In this document: positions 23,120 to 34,446 of the stretch, in pieces
Layout: each line of letters begins with the position of its first letter
How positions within the stretch are numbered: position 1 is the stretch's first letter
NCBI GenBank assembly: GCA_029959325.1
Contig: JASCPF010000019.1
Span: 1 to 47,681, forward strand
Reading direction: 5' to 3'
DNA: 47,681 nucleotides
DNA from: Microbacteriaceae bacterium PS02068
GTDB lineage: Bacteria; Actinomycetota; Actinomycetes; Actinomycetales; Microbacteriaceae
Translations under genes and position numbers: made by a program
The notes under the pieces: generated by a model
Told to the model about the DNA's origin: nothing
Seen by the model: only the letters and a program-made list of their open reading frames with translations
The model's database searches: none

Positions 23120-25257
23120 ACGAGGCGACCTTCAAGAGCGACGCGCGGTTCGAGGGGCTCGACTATCACGCCCTCAACGCGATGCTGAACCTGTACGGCG
23201 AGGACGGGAAGATCCAGTTCGACGCCGACAAGCGGGCGGCGCGCGAGTACTTCCTGCAGCACGTCAACCAGAACACGGTGTTCTTCCACTCGCTCAAGGA
23301 GCGCCTCGACTACCTCGTCGAGAAGGAGTACTACGAGGGCGCCGTGCTCGAGAAGTACTCGCTCGAGTTCATCCAGAAGCTCAACGACTTCGCGTACGGC
23401 AAGAAGTTCCGCTTCGAGACGTTCCTCGGCGCGTTCAAGTACTACACGAGCTACACGCTGAAGACGTTCGACGGAAAGCGCTACCTCGAGCGCTTCGAAG
23501 ACCGCGTCGTGATGACGGCGCTCGCGCTCGCCGACGGCGATGAGAAGCTCGCCCATGACCTCGTCGAAGAGATCATCTCGGGCCGCTTCCAGCCCGCGAC
23601 GCCGACGTTCCTCAACTCGGGCAAGGCGCAGCGCGGCGAGCTCGTGTCGTGCTTCCTGCTGCGCATCGAAGACAACATGGAGTCGATCGCGCGCGGCATC
23701 AACTCGGCGCTGCAGCTGTCGAAGCGCGGCGGCGGAGTGGCTCTGCTGCTCTCGAACATCCGCGAGTCGGGTGCGCCGATCAAGCAGATAGAGAACCAGT
23801 CGTCGGGCATCATCCCCGTCATGAAGCTGCTCGAAGACAGCTTCAGCTACGCCAACCAGCTGGGTGCCCGTCAGGGTGCCGGTGCGGTGTACCTCAACGC
23901 GCACCACCCCGACATCATGCGGTTCCTCGACACGAAGCGTGAGAACGCCGACGAGAAGATCCGCATCAAGACCCTCTCGCTCGGTGTCGTCGTCCCCGAC
24001 ATCACCTTCGAGCTCGCCAAGAACGGCGAGGACATGTACCTGTTCTCCCCGTACGACGTCGAGAAGGTCTACGGCGTGCCGTTCGGCGACATCTCGGTCA
24101 CCGAGAAGTACCGCGAGATGGTCGACGACGCGCGCATCAAGAAGACGAAGATCAACGCGCGCGAGTTCTTCCAGACGATCGCCGAGATCCAGTTCGAGTC
24201 GGGCTACCCGTACATCATGTTCGAGGACACGGTGAACAAGGCGAACCCGATCAAGGGCCGCATCAACATGTCGAACCTGTGCAGCGAGATCCTGCAGGTG
24301 AACACGCCGACGACCTACAACGAGGACCTCTCGTACAAGGAGATCGGCAAGGACATCTCGTGCAACCTCGGCTCGATGAACATCGCGCTGTCGATGGATG
24401 CCGATGACCTGGGCCAGACGGTCGAGACCGCCATCCGTGCGCTCAGCGCGGTCAGCGAGCAGAGCCACATCGCGTCGGTGCGCTCGATCGAAGACGGCAA
24501 CGACCGCTCGCACGCGATCGGCCTCGGTCAGATGAACCTGCACGGCTACCTCGCTCGCGAGCACGTGTATTACGGCTCGGAAGAGGGCATCGACTTCACG
24601 AACATCTACTTCTACACGGTGCTCTTCCACGCGCTGCGCGCCTCGAACAACCTCGCCATCGAGAAGGGGCAGGCCTTCGACGGGTTCGAGGACTCGACCT
24701 ACGCGAGCGGCGCGTTCTTCGACAAGTACATCGACCGCGCCTGGGTGCCCGAGACCGAGAAGGTCAAAGAGCTCTTCGCCGGCAAGCACATTCCGACGCA
24801 GGACGACTGGACCGCGCTCAAGGCATCCATCCAGCAGCACGGCATCTACAACCAGAACCTGCAGGCGGTGCCGCCGACCGGCTCGATCTCGTACATCAAC
24901 AACTCGACGTCGTCGATCCACCCGATCGCCTCGAAGATCGAGATCCGCAAGGAAGGCAAGCTCGGGCGCGTCTACTACCCGGCGGCGTTCATGACGAACG
25001 AGAACCTGGACTACTACCAGGATGCCTACGAGATCGGCTACGAGAAGGTCATCGACACGTATGCCGCGGCCACGCAGCACGTCGACCAGGGCCTGTCGCT
25101 GACGCTGTTCTTCAAGGACACCGCCACCACGCGCGACATCAACAAGGCGCAGATCTACGCGTGGCGCAAGGGCATCAAGACGATCTACTACATCCGCCTG
25201 CGGCAGATGGCGCTCGAGGGCACCGACATGAGTGAGTGCGTGAGCTGCATGTTGTGA
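23101..25257 (+). CDS. nrdE: Class Ib ribonucleoside-diphosphate reductase, large subunit
   Basis: 718 residues. The N-terminal region lacks the ATP cone, as usual for NrdE. Catalytic blocks include [16 protein letters not shown] (first redox Cys), [13 protein letters not shown] with the active-site Asn-Cys-Glu set, [27 protein letters not shown], and the C-terminal CVSCML pair that relays electrons from NrdH. It forms the reductase with NrdF. The ATG at 23101 lies inside the nrdI 3' end; upstream in-frame codons are rejected as they would run deeper into nrdI. A repeat of about 50 bases, not a terminator, separates it from nrdF. Confidence 0.97.
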   Translation: MVDTAVNEATFKSDARFEGLDYHALNAMLNLYGEDGKIQFDADKRAAREYFLQHVNQNTVFFHSLKERLDYLVEKEYYEGAVLEKYSLEFIQKLNDFAYGKKFRFETFLGAFKYYTSYTLKTFDGKRYLERFEDRVVMTALALADGDEKLAHDLVEEIISGRFQPATPTFLNSGKAQRGELVSCFLLRIEDNMESIARGINSALQLSKRGGGVALLLSNIRESGAPIKQIENQSSGIIPVMKLLEDSFSYANQLGARQGAGAVYLNAHHPDIMRFLDTKRENADEKIRIKTLSLGVVVPDITFELAKNGEDMYLFSPYDVEKVYGVPFGDISVTEKYREMVDDARIKKTKINAREFFQTIAEIQFESGYPYIMFEDTVNKANPIKGRINMSNLCSEILQVNTPTTYNEDLSYKEIGKDISCNLGSMNIALSMDADDLGQTVETAIRALSAVSEQSHIASVRSIEDGNDRSHAIGLGQMNLHGYLAREHVYYGSEEGIDFTNIYFYTVLFHALRASNNLAIEKGQAFDGFEDSTYASGAFFDKYIDRAWVPETEKVKELFAGKHIPTQDDWTALKASIQQHGIYNQNLQAVPPTGSISYINNSTSSIHPIASKIEIRKEGKLGRVYYPAAFMTNENLDYYQDAYEIGYEKVIDTYAAATQHVDQGLSLTLFFKDTATTRDINKAQIYAWRKGIKTIYYIRLRQMALEGTDMSECVSCML

Positions 25258-25259
25258 CG

Positions 25260-25310
25260 CTCTGCGTTTCGACTCTGCGTTTCGACTCGCTTCGCTCGCT
25301 CAACGACCGG
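25260..25310. repeat. Dispersed extragenic palindrome between nrdE and nrdF
   Basis: CTCTGCGTTTCGA is tandemly duplicated (25260-25272, 25273-25285), followed by CTCGCTTCGCTCGCTCAACG. GTTTCGACTCGCTTCGCTCG-type sequence is, to my knowledge, an abundant repeat in Microbacteriaceae genomes. It sits in the 77-base nrdE-nrdF gap, ending before the nrdF ribosome site AAGGAAAG. Confidence 0.75.
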
Positions 25311-25319
25311 ACTTTGTGA

Positions 25320-26312
<993 letters not shown>

Positions 26313-26333
26313 GCCGACTGACCCTCAGTCGGC
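26313..26333. terminator. Bidirectional hairpin between nrdF and the pucR-type gene
   Basis: GCCGACTGA (26313-26321) and TCAGTCGGC (26325-26333) form a perfect 9-bp stem with a CCC loop. The right arm contains the stop codon of the leftward regulator gene, so both convergent genes share one compact terminator. Confidence 0.7.
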
Positions 26334-27962
26334 GGGCCGTTGGCCGAGCAGCCGCAGTGACAGCCAGGCGACGAGCAGATCGTCAGGGTCTTCGCCGAGA
26401 CCACTCAGCTCGGCGGCCCGGCTGATCCGGTAGCGCAGTGTGTTGCGGTGGACGCCGAGCGCGGTAGCCGTGCGGGACAGCTCCATGCTGCAGGCGAACC
26501 AGGTGGCGAGCGTTCGCGCATAGTCTGTGCCGCGCTGTTCGTCGTGCGCGAGGAGCGCGCGGATGCCAGGGGGAACCACGCCTGCGTGGTCGCGGAGCGT
26601 CCGCGCGATGAACCACAGCGAGAGAGCGCTGCGGCACCGGGCCGCGGTGAGCACGGGCGCGTTGCGGTCCGGCGCGAGTGTCGTGGCCAGCGCATCGGCT
26701 TCGGCCCGACTGGTCAACACGTCGTCGATGGATGCCGCGGTGGAGCCCAGCCCTGCATGCAGGGCAAGGCCGATGCCCGCGGCCCGTTCCACCAGGAGGT
26801 CGAGGTTCAGTGCCACCCGGTCGGGATCTGCGAGCGTCGCCCCGCCGAGGAGCACATAGGTCCGGCCGTCGAGGGTGCACCACGCCGCGGTGGGCTGCCA
26901 TGCGGCCAGGTACGCCGACAGCATCGTCCAGAACCGGGGCCACGTGCGCTCCGCCGGCGGCGTCGGCGCCCCGATGACTGCCGCGGCCCCGTCGTCGACG
27001 GCGATCGTGCGTCGCGCAGCCGCGAACGAGACGACCGCGAGGGGCAGATGCGCCCCGAGCCCCAGTCGCGTCAGCGCGGCCCGCGCGTCGCCGCTGCCGG
27101 TCAGCACGGTGCGCACGAGAGCCGCGCGCTGCTCGCGCTCGAAGTCGGCCGCTTGCTCGAAGCGCAGCAGCTGCATCGCGACGAGCTCGCAGGCACGCGT
27201 GAGGATGAGCTCAGCGTCATCCGGCAACTGTCCGGCATCCACGATCCACACCGTCCCCAGAGTGCGGTCTCCGAGACGTACCGCACTCGCGTACCGGCCC
27301 TGTCCCTCTCCGATCCCGGGCAGCCGCACCGGCGCGGCGGCGGCGAGGACCGTGCGCGTCTGCGCATCCTCCTCCGGATCGGCGACCTGTGCCCGACCGA
27401 GAATCGCCCGGCGACGGCGCTCATCGCTCGCCCCGTCATCGTCGGTGGAGTACGCGAGCACCCGCCCGGCGGTGTCCTCGATCGTCGCGGCGCCGCCGAG
27501 CAGCCCCGCGATGGCGTCCGCCAATTCGGACAGCCGCCCCTCCGGGTCGGCATCGGGCAGGACGGCCCCCGCGATGGCGGCCGAGATCGTCCGTTCGAGC
27601 GGCGACCACGCGGTGTCGCCCTCCACCGCGAGGACCGGGATGCCTCGGTGACCCGCCCCGCTCTCGACGCCGACAGTGGCGGAGCCGCGGAGGACGACGG
27701 CGTCGTAGCCGGCGCGATCCGCGGCCGCGATCAGGCGGGGCGCTTCCGCCGCGCCGACGCCGACCCCGAGGAGGATCCCCGTCGCCCGGCCTGAGGGGGT
27801 GAGGTCGGCCGGGGTCGACGGCATCGGCGCGGGCAACGGGACGAGGGGGTCGTGGATCGTGCACATCCCGCTGCGCAGCGGCCGGTCCCCGTCGCCCGAG
27901 ACGAAGGTGAGACCATTCGTGGTCAATCGCTGCGCCAACTCGCGCGCCGTGATCTCTCGCAT
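26325..27962 (-). CDS. PucR/CdaR-type transcriptional regulator
   Basis: 545 residues. The N-terminal half carries the PucR-like ligand domain (DLTPSGRATGILLGVGVGAAEA, GIPVLAVEGDTAWSPLERTI), with a GAF-like middle (GRVLAYSTDDDGASDERRR). The C-terminal helix-turn-helix reads SRTATALGVHRNTLRYRISRAAELSG, the diagnostic PucR_HTH_30 segment, placed at the extreme C-terminus as usual. ATG 27962 begins the conserved MREITARELAQRL; GTG at 27980 is an alternative. It is divergent from an amino-acid-type ABC importer plus M20 peptidase operon, which it probably activates or represses in response to the substrate. Confidence 0.9.
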   Translation of the reverse strand: MREITARELAQRLTTNGLTFVSGDGDRPLRSGMCTIHDPLVPLPAPMPSTPADLTPSGRATGILLGVGVGAAEAPRLIAAADRAGYDAVVLRGSATVGVESGAGHRGIPVLAVEGDTAWSPLERTISAAIAGAVLPDADPEGRLSELADAIAGLLGGAATIEDTAGRVLAYSTDDDGASDERRRRAILGRAQVADPEEDAQTRTVLAAAAPVRLPGIGEGQGRYASAVRLGDRTLGTVWIVDAGQLPDDAELILTRACELVAMQLLRFEQAADFEREQRAALVRTVLTGSGDARAALTRLGLGAHLPLAVVSFAAARRTIAVDDGAAAVIGAPTPPAERTWPRFWTMLSAYLAAWQPTAAWCTLDGRTYVLLGGATLADPDRVALNLDLLVERAAGIGLALHAGLGSTAASIDDVLTSRAEADALATTLAPDRNAPVLTAARCRSALSLWFIARTLRDHAGVVPPGIRALLAHDEQRGTDYARTLATWFACSMELSRTATALGVHRNTLRYRISRAAELSGLGEDPDDLLVAWLSLRLLGQRPAD

Positions 27963-28114
27963 TCCCGCATTCTGCACCACATTGGGCTAGAGGCCGAGAA
28001 AGTGGTCAACATTTCGTGCAGAGTGACGATGATGCCGGATTCTGCGCTGGCAACAATGGGCACACGCACTCGATCCCGGCGCTGTCGCCGTGTCGCACGA
28101 TAGGAGCCCATCTC

Positions 28115-29005
28115 ATGTCCACCGCACTGCGCGCCGCCGCCATCGCCGCCAGCCTCTCGGTCGTCTTCGTCATCGCCGGGTGCGCCGGCACCGGAGGCAC
28201 GGCCGCCACTCCGATCGATCAGAGCAAGGTCGACAAGACTCTGCAGGCGATGCTGCCGAAGGGAGTCGTCGACGCCGGAACGCTGACCGTGGCATCCGAC
28301 ATTCCCACCCCGCCCTTCGACTTCTACGGCGACGACGGCACCACCGTCGTGGGGCTCGATCCCGACCTCGCGAGTGCGATCGGCGAGCTGCTCGGTGTGC
28401 GCTTCGAGTTCGTCCCCGTCGCCTACGACACGCTCCTGCCGTCCATGAAGGCCGGCAAGTATCAGATCGCGATGACCGGCATGACCGACACGAAAGAGCG
28501 CCAGCAGCAAGTGACGTTCGTCGACTATCTGCAGACGGGCGGCGGCTTCGTCATCCGCAAGGGCGGTGAGGCCGTCGGCGGGCTGGCGGACCTGTGCGGG
28601 AAGAGCGTGGGCACGCAGTCCGGCACGATCATCGTCGACTTCCTCGAGGCGAACGTCGCACCCGAATGCCCCGCCGACAGCCCGCTCGACCTGCAGCAGT
28701 TCACGGGCCAGGACGACGTGGTCGTGGCGCTGCGCAGCGACCGCATCGGGGTCGCCGTACTGCCGAGCCCCTCCGCCGGCTACCTCGTCCAGACGACGGG
28801 CGACGAGTTCGACGACACCTTCTATCTGCCGTACGGCGTGCTGGGCTTCGCGACCTCGGGCGACGACGCCGACGCGCTCGCGAAGGCGCTCAAGGGAGCG
28901 ATGGACAAGCTCGTCGCCGACGGCACCTACGCGAAGCTCCTCGACCGATACGGCCTCGGTTCCCTCGCCGTCGAGAAGATCACGATCAACGGCGCGGAGC
29001 AGTGA
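28115..29005 (+). CDS. Amino-acid-type ABC transporter substrate-binding lipoprotein
   Basis: 296 residues. The signal peptide ends in the lipobox VIAGC, anchoring the protein outside the membrane. The family 3 solute-binding fold is shown by TLTVASDIPTPPFDFYGDDG, VVGLDPDLASAIGELLGVRFEFV, and KYQIAMTGMTDTKERQQQVTFVDYL. GGAG lies before the ATG. The stop overlaps the permease start (GTGA). The ligand is a polar amino acid or amino-acid conjugate; the coupled M20 hydrolase favours an N-acyl amino acid or dipeptide. Confidence 0.94.
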   Translation: MSTALRAAAIAASLSVVFVIAGCAGTGGTAATPIDQSKVDKTLQAMLPKGVVDAGTLTVASDIPTPPFDFYGDDGTTVVGLDPDLASAIGELLGVRFEFVPVAYDTLLPSMKAGKYQIAMTGMTDTKERQQQVTFVDYLQTGGGFVIRKGGEAVGGLADLCGKSVGTQSGTIIVDFLEANVAPECPADSPLDLQQFTGQDDVVVALRSDRIGVAVLPSPSAGYLVQTTGDEFDDTFYLPYGVLGFATSGDDADALAKALKGAMDKLVADGTYAKLLDRYGLGSLAVEKITINGAEQ

Positions 29006-29955
29006 CGGCAGTCGAGAGCGAGCCGACCGTGGGCGCGACGACGACGACGGAGGCGGGCGCCGTGCCGGTGCGCCCGCACCGTCGGCCCTGGCGAGCGGTG
29101 GCGAACGTCGTCGTCATCGCCGCTGCCGCGCTCGTCGCCCTGTCTGTCGCGACGAACCCGCGCTTCGAATCGGGCGTCGTGGCGACCTGGCTGTTCTCGC
29201 CGAGGCTCGCGCAGGGCGCGCTCATGACGATCGGGCTGACGGTCGCGGCGATGACGATCGGCATCGTCCTCGGCATCGTCGTCGCGATCATGCGGCAGAC
29301 CGACGTCCCGCTGCTGCGGACGATCGGCGGGTTCTATGTCTGGTTCTTCCGCGGTACCCCGGTGCTCGTGCAGGTCATCTTCTGGTTCAATCTCGCGGCG
29401 CTCTACCCTCGCCTCGAGGTCGGGATCCCGTGGCAGGCGCCGTGGGTGAGCCTCGACGTGAACGAGCTCATCACCCCGATCGCCGCCGCGCTGCTCGCCC
29501 TCGGCTTGAATGAGGCCGCGTACATGTCCGAGATCGTCCGCGCGGGCCTGCTGTCGGTCGACGACGGGCAGGAAGAGGCGGCGCGGTCTCTCGGAATGTC
29601 GCGGATGCGCACGCTTCGGCGCATCGTGCTGCCGCAAGCGATGCGGGTCATCATCCCGCCGACCGGCAACGAGACGATCACCATGCTGAAGACCACGGCG
29701 CTCGTGTCGGTCGTCGCCGTCGCAGACCTGCTGTACGTCACTCAGACGATCTACGCGCAGACCTTCCAGACGATCCCCCTGCTGATCGCGGCGAGCCTGT
29801 GGTACCTCGCGCTGACGACCGTCCTGACGATCGGTCAGAGCCGGCTCGAGCGCCGCTTCTCCCGCGGAGCGGGAGCATCCGAATCCGCATCCGTGTCGCT
29901 GGGTCGGCGTCTGTCTGCCCTCGTTCGCGGTGCCGTCCCCACCCGGAGGTCCTGA
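29002..29955 (+). CDS. Amino-acid-type ABC transporter permease
   Basis: 317 residues. A cytoplasmic N-terminus of about 30 residues precedes [15 protein letters not shown] (first helix). [15 protein letters not shown] and [29 protein letters not shown] carry the His/Glu/Gln-type permease signature, and [20 protein letters not shown] completes the EAA loop that contacts the ATPase. The GTG start overlaps the stop of the binding-protein gene and the stop overlaps the ATPase start, so the three are made in balanced amounts. A single permease gene suggests a homodimeric channel. Confidence 0.94.
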   Translation: MTAVESEPTVGATTTTEAGAVPVRPHRRPWRAVANVVVIAAAALVALSVATNPRFESGVVATWLFSPRLAQGALMTIGLTVAAMTIGIVLGIVVAIMRQTDVPLLRTIGGFYVWFFRGTPVLVQVIFWFNLAALYPRLEVGIPWQAPWVSLDVNELITPIAAALLALGLNEAAYMSEIVRAGLLSVDDGQEEAARSLGMSRMRTLRRIVLPQAMRVIIPPTGNETITMLKTTALVSVVAVADLLYVTQTIYAQTFQTIPLLIAASLWYLALTTVLTIGQSRLERRFSRGAGASESASVSLGRRLSALVRGAVPTRRS

Positions 29956-30722
29956 TGGAGCCCACTCCCGCCGTCCGCATCGCGGACGTCCACAAGCGGT
30001 TCGGCCGCGTCGACGTTCTCAAGGGCGTGAGTCTCGATGTGCGACCGGGCGAGGTGTGCTGCATCATCGGCCCGTCCGGATCGGGCAAGTCCACGCTGCT
30101 GCGCTGCGTCAACCATCTCGAGAAGGTCCAGGCAGGGCGCATCTGGGTCGACGGTCGGATGATCGGCTACGCCGACCACGGGGACTACCTGCAGGAGCTC
30201 GATGAGCGCGAGATCCAGCGGCGTCGTGCCCAGGTCGGCATGGTGTTCCAGCGCTTCAATCTGTTCCCCCACCTGACGGCGCTGGAGAACCTCGTCGAGG
30301 CGCCCATCGGCGTCGCGAAGCGCCCGCGGACCGAGGCGATCGCCGAGGCGCGGCAGCTGCTCGCCGACGTCGGTCTGGCGCACAAGGCCGACGCCTACCC
30401 ACGGCACCTGTCCGGCGGTCAGCAGCAGCGCGTCGCGATCGCCCGCGCGCTGGCGATGAAGCCGCGGGTGATGCTGTTCGACGAGCCGACGAGCGCCCTC
30501 GATCCGGAACTCGTCGGTGAAGTGCTCGCCGTGATGAAGAGGCTCGCCGAAGACGGAATGACGATGATCGTCGTCACCCATGAGATCGGCTTCGCGCGGG
30601 AAGTCGCCGACACGGTGGTGTTCATGGACGACGGACGCATCGTCGAACAGGGGAGTGCGCGCGAGGTGATCGCGGCACCGAGGCATCCGCGCACGCGCGA
30701 CTTCCTCGCGCGGGTCGCATGA
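29955..30722 (+). CDS. Amino-acid-type ABC transporter ATP-binding protein
   Basis: 255 residues. All nucleotide-binding motifs are present: Walker [11 protein letters not shown]-loop [10 protein letters not shown], signature LSGGQQQR, Walker [14 protein letters not shown], and the switch His in VVTHEIGF. The sequence is of the GlnQ/HisP type. GGAGG precedes the ATG, which overlaps the permease stop by one base; its own stop overlaps the peptidase start (ATGA). Confidence 0.96.
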   Translation: MEPTPAVRIADVHKRFGRVDVLKGVSLDVRPGEVCCIIGPSGSGKSTLLRCVNHLEKVQAGRIWVDGRMIGYADHGDYLQELDEREIQRRRAQVGMVFQRFNLFPHLTALENLVEAPIGVAKRPRTEAIAEARQLLADVGLAHKADAYPRHLSGGQQQRVAIARALAMKPRVMLFDEPTSALDPELVGEVLAVMKRLAEDGMTMIVVTHEIGFAREVADTVVFMDDGRIVEQGSAREVIAAPRHPRTRDFLARVA

Positions 30723-32077
30723 GCGACTCTGCTCTCGTCGAGCGGATGCCGTGTCTTTCGCCGGCCGACAAACTCGCCGCGCTCCTCTCCTGCCGCACCG
30801 TCTCGGAGCCGACCGTGCACGACGCGGCGGCGTTCACGCGACTGCGTGCGACGCTCGAGACGCTCTTCCCGCTGCTGCACCGCGCGGCACCGCGCATCGA
30901 GCTCGCGGACGGGTCGCTGTTGTGGCACTGGCCCGGCGCCGATGCCGCGAGGCCGCTGCTGTTGATGGCCCACCACGATGTCGTCCCGGTGGGTGGGCAG
31001 GAGTGGACTCGTCCTCCGTTCGAGGGCCGCGTCGAAGACGGATATGTGCACGGTCGCGGTGCACTCGATGACAAGGGACCGCTCGTCTGCCTGCTCGAGG
31101 CGGGCGAGCGGCTGGCGGCTCGGGGGTTCATCCCTGCACAGGATGTGTGGGTGTTCTCGGGCGCCGACGAGGAGACGGTCGGCCGCGGAGCGCGGATGGC
31201 CGCCGGGTGGTTGCGCGCGCGGGGCGTGCGGCCGTGGCTCGTGAGCGACGAGGGTGGTGCCGTCGTCGAGCGGAGCATGTTCGGTTCTGCAGGAGCAGCT
31301 GCTGGCGCCCAGACGAATGCCCTGGGCGCGGAGCACGCCGCCGGTGGCACTGTCGCGGCGGTCGCAATCGCCGAGAAGGGCACGGTCGACGTGCGCATCG
31401 CCGCGCGCGCGGCAGCAGGCCACTCGTCTGTCCCGATGCCCGGGGGAGCCGCGGAGCGACTCGCCGAGGCGGTGCTGCGCATCAGTCGCGCCGAGCCGAT
31501 CGTCCGGCTCAGCACGGCGGTTCGCGCCATGCGAGAGGCGCTCGGCGTCAGTGACGGGTCAGACGAGGAGATCCTCGCCGAGATCAGGGGAGCAGGCGGC
31601 GAGCTTGCCGCGATGGTCCAGACGACGATGGCGGTGACCCGGTTGACCGGGAGCGATGGCGACAACGTCATCCCCGCTGTCGCCCGCGCGACGATCAATG
31701 TGAGGCTCGTACCCGGTGATGACCGCACCGCACTGGCGGAACGGTTGCGCGCGCTGCTCGTCGATCTCGACATCGAGGTCGAGGAGATGGTCGGCGACGA
31801 CCCCTCCCCGACGTCGGCGACGGCGGGGGCGGCCTGGGAACTGATGCGAGCCGCGATCGTCGCGGCATTCCCGCATGCTCAGGTCGTGCCCTACCTTCAG
31901 TCGGGGTCCACCGATTCGCGCAGCTTCGTGGACTGCCCGCACGTGTACCGATTCGCACCGCTGGAGATGCCCGCCGAAGATCGCGCCCGCATCCACGGGC
32001 CCGACGAGCGCGTCGCGGTGTCGGCATTGGATGCCGGCATCCGGTTCTACGAAGCCCTCCTCACCCGACTGTCCTGA
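30719..32077 (+). CDS. M20-family metallopeptidase / amidohydrolase
   Basis: 452 residues. Zinc-site blocks are [14 protein letters not shown] (His), [14 protein letters not shown] (bridging Asp), and [16 protein letters not shown] (catalytic Glu followed by metal Glu). The lid or dimerisation domain has [12 protein letters not shown] with the conserved [11 protein letters not shown] near the C-terminus fits the carboxypeptidase S/ArgE-type subgroup rather than PepT. No signal peptide is visible. It is translationally coupled to the importer, so it should hydrolyse the imported peptide or N-acyl amino acid in the cytoplasm. Confidence 0.93.
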   Translation: MSDSALVERMPCLSPADKLAALLSCRTVSEPTVHDAAAFTRLRATLETLFPLLHRAAPRIELADGSLLWHWPGADAARPLLLMAHHDVVPVGGQEWTRPPFEGRVEDGYVHGRGALDDKGPLVCLLEAGERLAARGFIPAQDVWVFSGADEETVGRGARMAAGWLRARGVRPWLVSDEGGAVVERSMFGSAGAAAGAQTNALGAEHAAGGTVAAVAIAEKGTVDVRIAARAAAGHSSVPMPGGAAERLAEAVLRISRAEPIVRLSTAVRAMREALGVSDGSDEEILAEIRGAGGELAAMVQTTMAVTRLTGSDGDNVIPAVARATINVRLVPGDDRTALAERLRALLVDLDIEVEEMVGDDPSPTSATAGAAWELMRAAIVAAFPHAQVVPYLQSGSTDSRSFVDCPHVYRFAPLEMPAEDRARIHGPDERVAVSALDAGIRFYEALLTRLS

Positions 32078-32095
32078 CGGATAGCCTCCGGGCGC

Positions 32096-33754
32096 TCAGC
32101 TCTCGGTGACCTGGCCGGCCTCGACGCGCCAGTGGCGGTCGGTCTGCACCGTGGCGAGCATCCGGCGGTCGTGGGTGACCAGCAGCAGTGCGCCGTCGTA
32201 GGACTCGAGGGCCTGCTCGAGCTGCTCGATCGCGGGCAGGTCGAGGTGGTTGGTCGGCTCGTCGAGGACGAGCACGTTCACCCCGCGAGCCTGCAGCAGC
32301 GCCAGCCCCGCACGCGTGCGCTCTCCTGGCGAGAGCTCGTCGACGGGGCGAGTCACGTGGTCGGCTTTCAGGCCGAACTTCGCCAGCAGTGTGCGCACAT
32401 CGCCCGAGGCCATCTCGGGCACGAGCACTTCGAACGCCTGCGCGACGGGCTCCGTGCCGGTGAGCAGCGAGCGGGCCTGGTCGATCTCGCCGATCTGCAC
32501 GTTGGAGCCGAGGCTCGCGGTGCCTTCGTCGGGTGCCTGCGTGCCCAGCAGGGCGCGCAGGAGCGTGGACTTGCCGGCGCCGTTGGGTCCGGTGATGATG
32601 ATGCGCTCGCCCGCGTTCACCTGCAGTGACACGGGCCCGAGGGTGAAGGACCCCTGCCGGAACACCGCCGAGCTGAGGGTCGAGACCACGGTGCTCGACC
32701 GCGGCGCCGCGCCGATCGTGAACTCGAGCTGCCACTCCTTGCGGGGCTCGTCGACCTCTTCGAGCCGGGCGATGCGACTCTCCATCTGGCGGACCTTCTG
32801 TGCCTGCTTCTCACTCGACTCGGTGGCAGCCTTCCGCCGGATCTTGTCGTTGTCGGGCGACTTCTTCATCGCGTTGCGCACGCCCTGGCTCGACCACTCG
32901 CGCTGGATGCGGGCGCGCGCAACGAGGTCGGCCTTCTTGCCTTCGAACTCGTCGTACTTCTCGCGCTGATGGCGGCGAGCGGTCGCGCGCTCTTCGAGGT
33001 ACGAGTCGTAGCCACCGCCGAACAGGCGATGGGAGTTCTGGGCCAGGTCGAGTTCGAGCACGTGCGTGACGCAGCGCGCGAGGAACTCGCGGTCGTGGCT
33101 GACGAGCACGACGCCGCCGCGGAGCCCCCGCACGAAGGTCTCGAGTCGCTCCAGCCCGTCGAGGTCGAGATCGTTGGTGGGTTCGTCGAGCAGCATGATG
33201 TCGAATCGGCTCAGCAGCAGCGCGGCGAGGCCGACCCGAGCGGCCTGTCCGCCGGAGAGCGACGTCATCAGCGCGTCTTCTATGTTCGGGATGCCAAGGC
33301 CGAGGTCGGCGAGCACCACCGGCAGGCGCTCGTCGAGGTCGGCGGCGCCGCTCGCGAGCCAGCGGTCGAGGGCTCCCGAGTAGGCATCGGCGGGGTCGAC
33401 GCCGGGCGCGGCGAGCGTCGGGTCGCCGAGGGCCGACGCCGCGGCATCCAGGTCTCGGCCTGCGTCAGCGCACCCCGTGCGACGAGCGATGTAGGCGGCG
33501 ACGGTCTCGCCGGGCACGCGTTCGTGCTCTTGCGGCAACCAGCCGACGAACGCGTCCGACGGGGCGAGCGAGACCGTGCCGCTCTGCGGCGCATCGACGC
33601 CGGCGAGCAGGCGCAGGAGCGTCGACTTGCCCGCGCCGTTCGCGCCGACCAGCCCGACCACATCGCCGGGGGAGACGGTCAGGTCGAGGGAATCGAAGAG
33701 CGTCCGATGGCCGTAGCCTCCGGCCAGTCCGTGCGCCACGAGCGTTGCGGTCAT
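32096..33754 (-). CDS. ABC-F family ATPase (ribosome-associated or antibiotic-resistance type)
   Basis: 552 residues with two ABC domains and no membrane helices. Domain 1 has [31 protein letters not shown] and [11 protein letters not shown]; domain 2 has [31 protein letters not shown] and [10 protein letters not shown]. The linker between them is a charged coiled coil ([17 protein letters not shown] to [14 protein letters not shown]) of the interdomain P-site type. ABC-F proteins act on the ribosome as translation factors or eject bound antibiotics. Which applies here cannot be read from sequence. Its ATG overlaps the stop of the NarL-type response regulator (ATGA), making it the final gene of a signalling operon, an unusual partner. 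Confidence 0.93.
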   Translation of the reverse strand: MTATLVAHGLAGGYGHRTLFDSLDLTVSPGDVVGLVGANGAGKSTLLRLLAGVDAPQSGTVSLAPSDAFVGWLPQEHERVPGETVAAYIARRTGCADAGRDLDAAASALGDPTLAAPGVDPADAYSGALDRWLASGAADLDERLPVVLADLGLGIPNIEDALMTSLSGGQAARVGLAALLLSRFDIMLLDEPTNDLDLDGLERLETFVRGLRGGVVLVSHDREFLARCVTHVLELDLAQNSHRLFGGGYDSYLEERATARRHQREKYDEFEGKKADLVARARIQREWSSQGVRNAMKKSPDNDKIRRKAATESSEKQAQKVRQMESRIARLEEVDEPRKEWQLEFTIGAAPRSSTVVSTLSSAVFRQGSFTLGPVSLQVNAGERIIITGPNGAGKSTLLRALLGTQAPDEGTASLGSNVQIGEIDQARSLLTGTEPVAQAFEVLVPEMASGDVRTLLAKFGLKADHVTRPVDELSPGERTRAGLALLQARGVNVLVLDEPTNHLDLPAIEQLEQALESYDGALLLVTHDRRMLATVQTDRHWRVEAGQVTES

Positions 33755-34446
33755 CCCTCGATCTTGGCATCCCGCAGTCGGTGGTGAGCTAAGGGGCCAG
33801 CCCCTCGCGTCGCGTCGATGTACCGCAGAGCCGCCAGCACTCGTCGGTTGGAGTGCGGATGGCCGGGGAGGTTCAGCTTGTCGAAGAGGTGCTGGATGTG
33901 CGTCTCGACGGTGCGTTCCGACATGAACAGTCTCGCGGCGATGCCCGCGTTCGTCAGCCCCTCCGCGACGGCGGCGAGTACCTCTTCTTCGCGTGCGGAC
34001 AGCGGGATGCCCGTTGGCGGCCGTTCACCGAGCGCGCCGCGGATGATCGCGGGGTCGATCGCGATCTGTCCTTCCGCGATCCGGCGCAGCGACTCGGGGA
34101 GAGTGTGCGACGACAGCAGGGAATCCTTGAGGAGGTAGCCGATCGAGCCGTCCTGATCGCGGAGGACCTGCTCGATGAAGGGCATCTCCGTGTGCTGAGA
34201 CAGCATGAGGATCCCCGTCTGGGGGTGGTCTGTGCGCAGTTCTGAAGCGAGATCGAGTCCCTCGGTGGAGTACGTCGGAGGCATGCGGATGTCGAGAACG
34301 ACGACATCGAACGTCGAGATGTCGGCGCTTGCACGGAAGGCGACCGCATCGGGGAAGGCCTGGACCGACCTCGTCACCTCAGAGCGGATGATCGCCACGA
34401 TCCCCTCCCGCGTGAGCAGCTGATCCTCGACGACTGCTATGCGCAT
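33751..34446 (-). CDS. NarL/LuxR-type response regulator
   Basis: 231 residues from ATG 34446. The receiver domain is intact: acidic pair Glu7-Asp8 (AVVEDQ), phospho-acceptor Asp52 (VVLDIRMPP), and the conserved Lys in GYLLKDS. The C-terminal LuxR helix-turn-helix reads [20 protein letters not shown] and [25 protein letters not shown] lies 10 bases before the ATG. It overlaps the upstream kinase gene by 10 bases and its stop overlaps the ABC-F start. It is the only response regulator in the operon and hence the likely receiver for both reciprocally defective kinases. Confidence 0.95.
   Translation of the reverse strand: MRIAVVEDQLLTREGIVAIIRSEVTRSVQAFPDAVAFRASADISTFDVVVLDIRMPPTYSTEGLDLASELRTDHPQTGILMLSQHTEMPFIEQVLRDQDGSIGYLLKDSLLSSHTLPESLRRIAEGQIAIDPAIIRGALGERPPTGIPLSAREEEVLAAVAEGLTNAGIAARLFMSERTVETHIQHLFDKLNLPGHPHSNRRVLAALRYIDATRGAGPLAHHRLRDAKIEG

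Noticed and set aside
23077..25080. 667-residue open frame antisense to nrdE
   Set aside because: Composition is Arg/Val/Asp-Glu biased and mirrors the nrdE codons; nrdE on the other strand is fully conserved.
32096..33754. ABC-F gene as a membrane exporter ATPase
   Set aside because: Two fused nucleotide-binding domains with a charged coiled-coil linker and no permease gene mark it as ABC-F, not an exporter.
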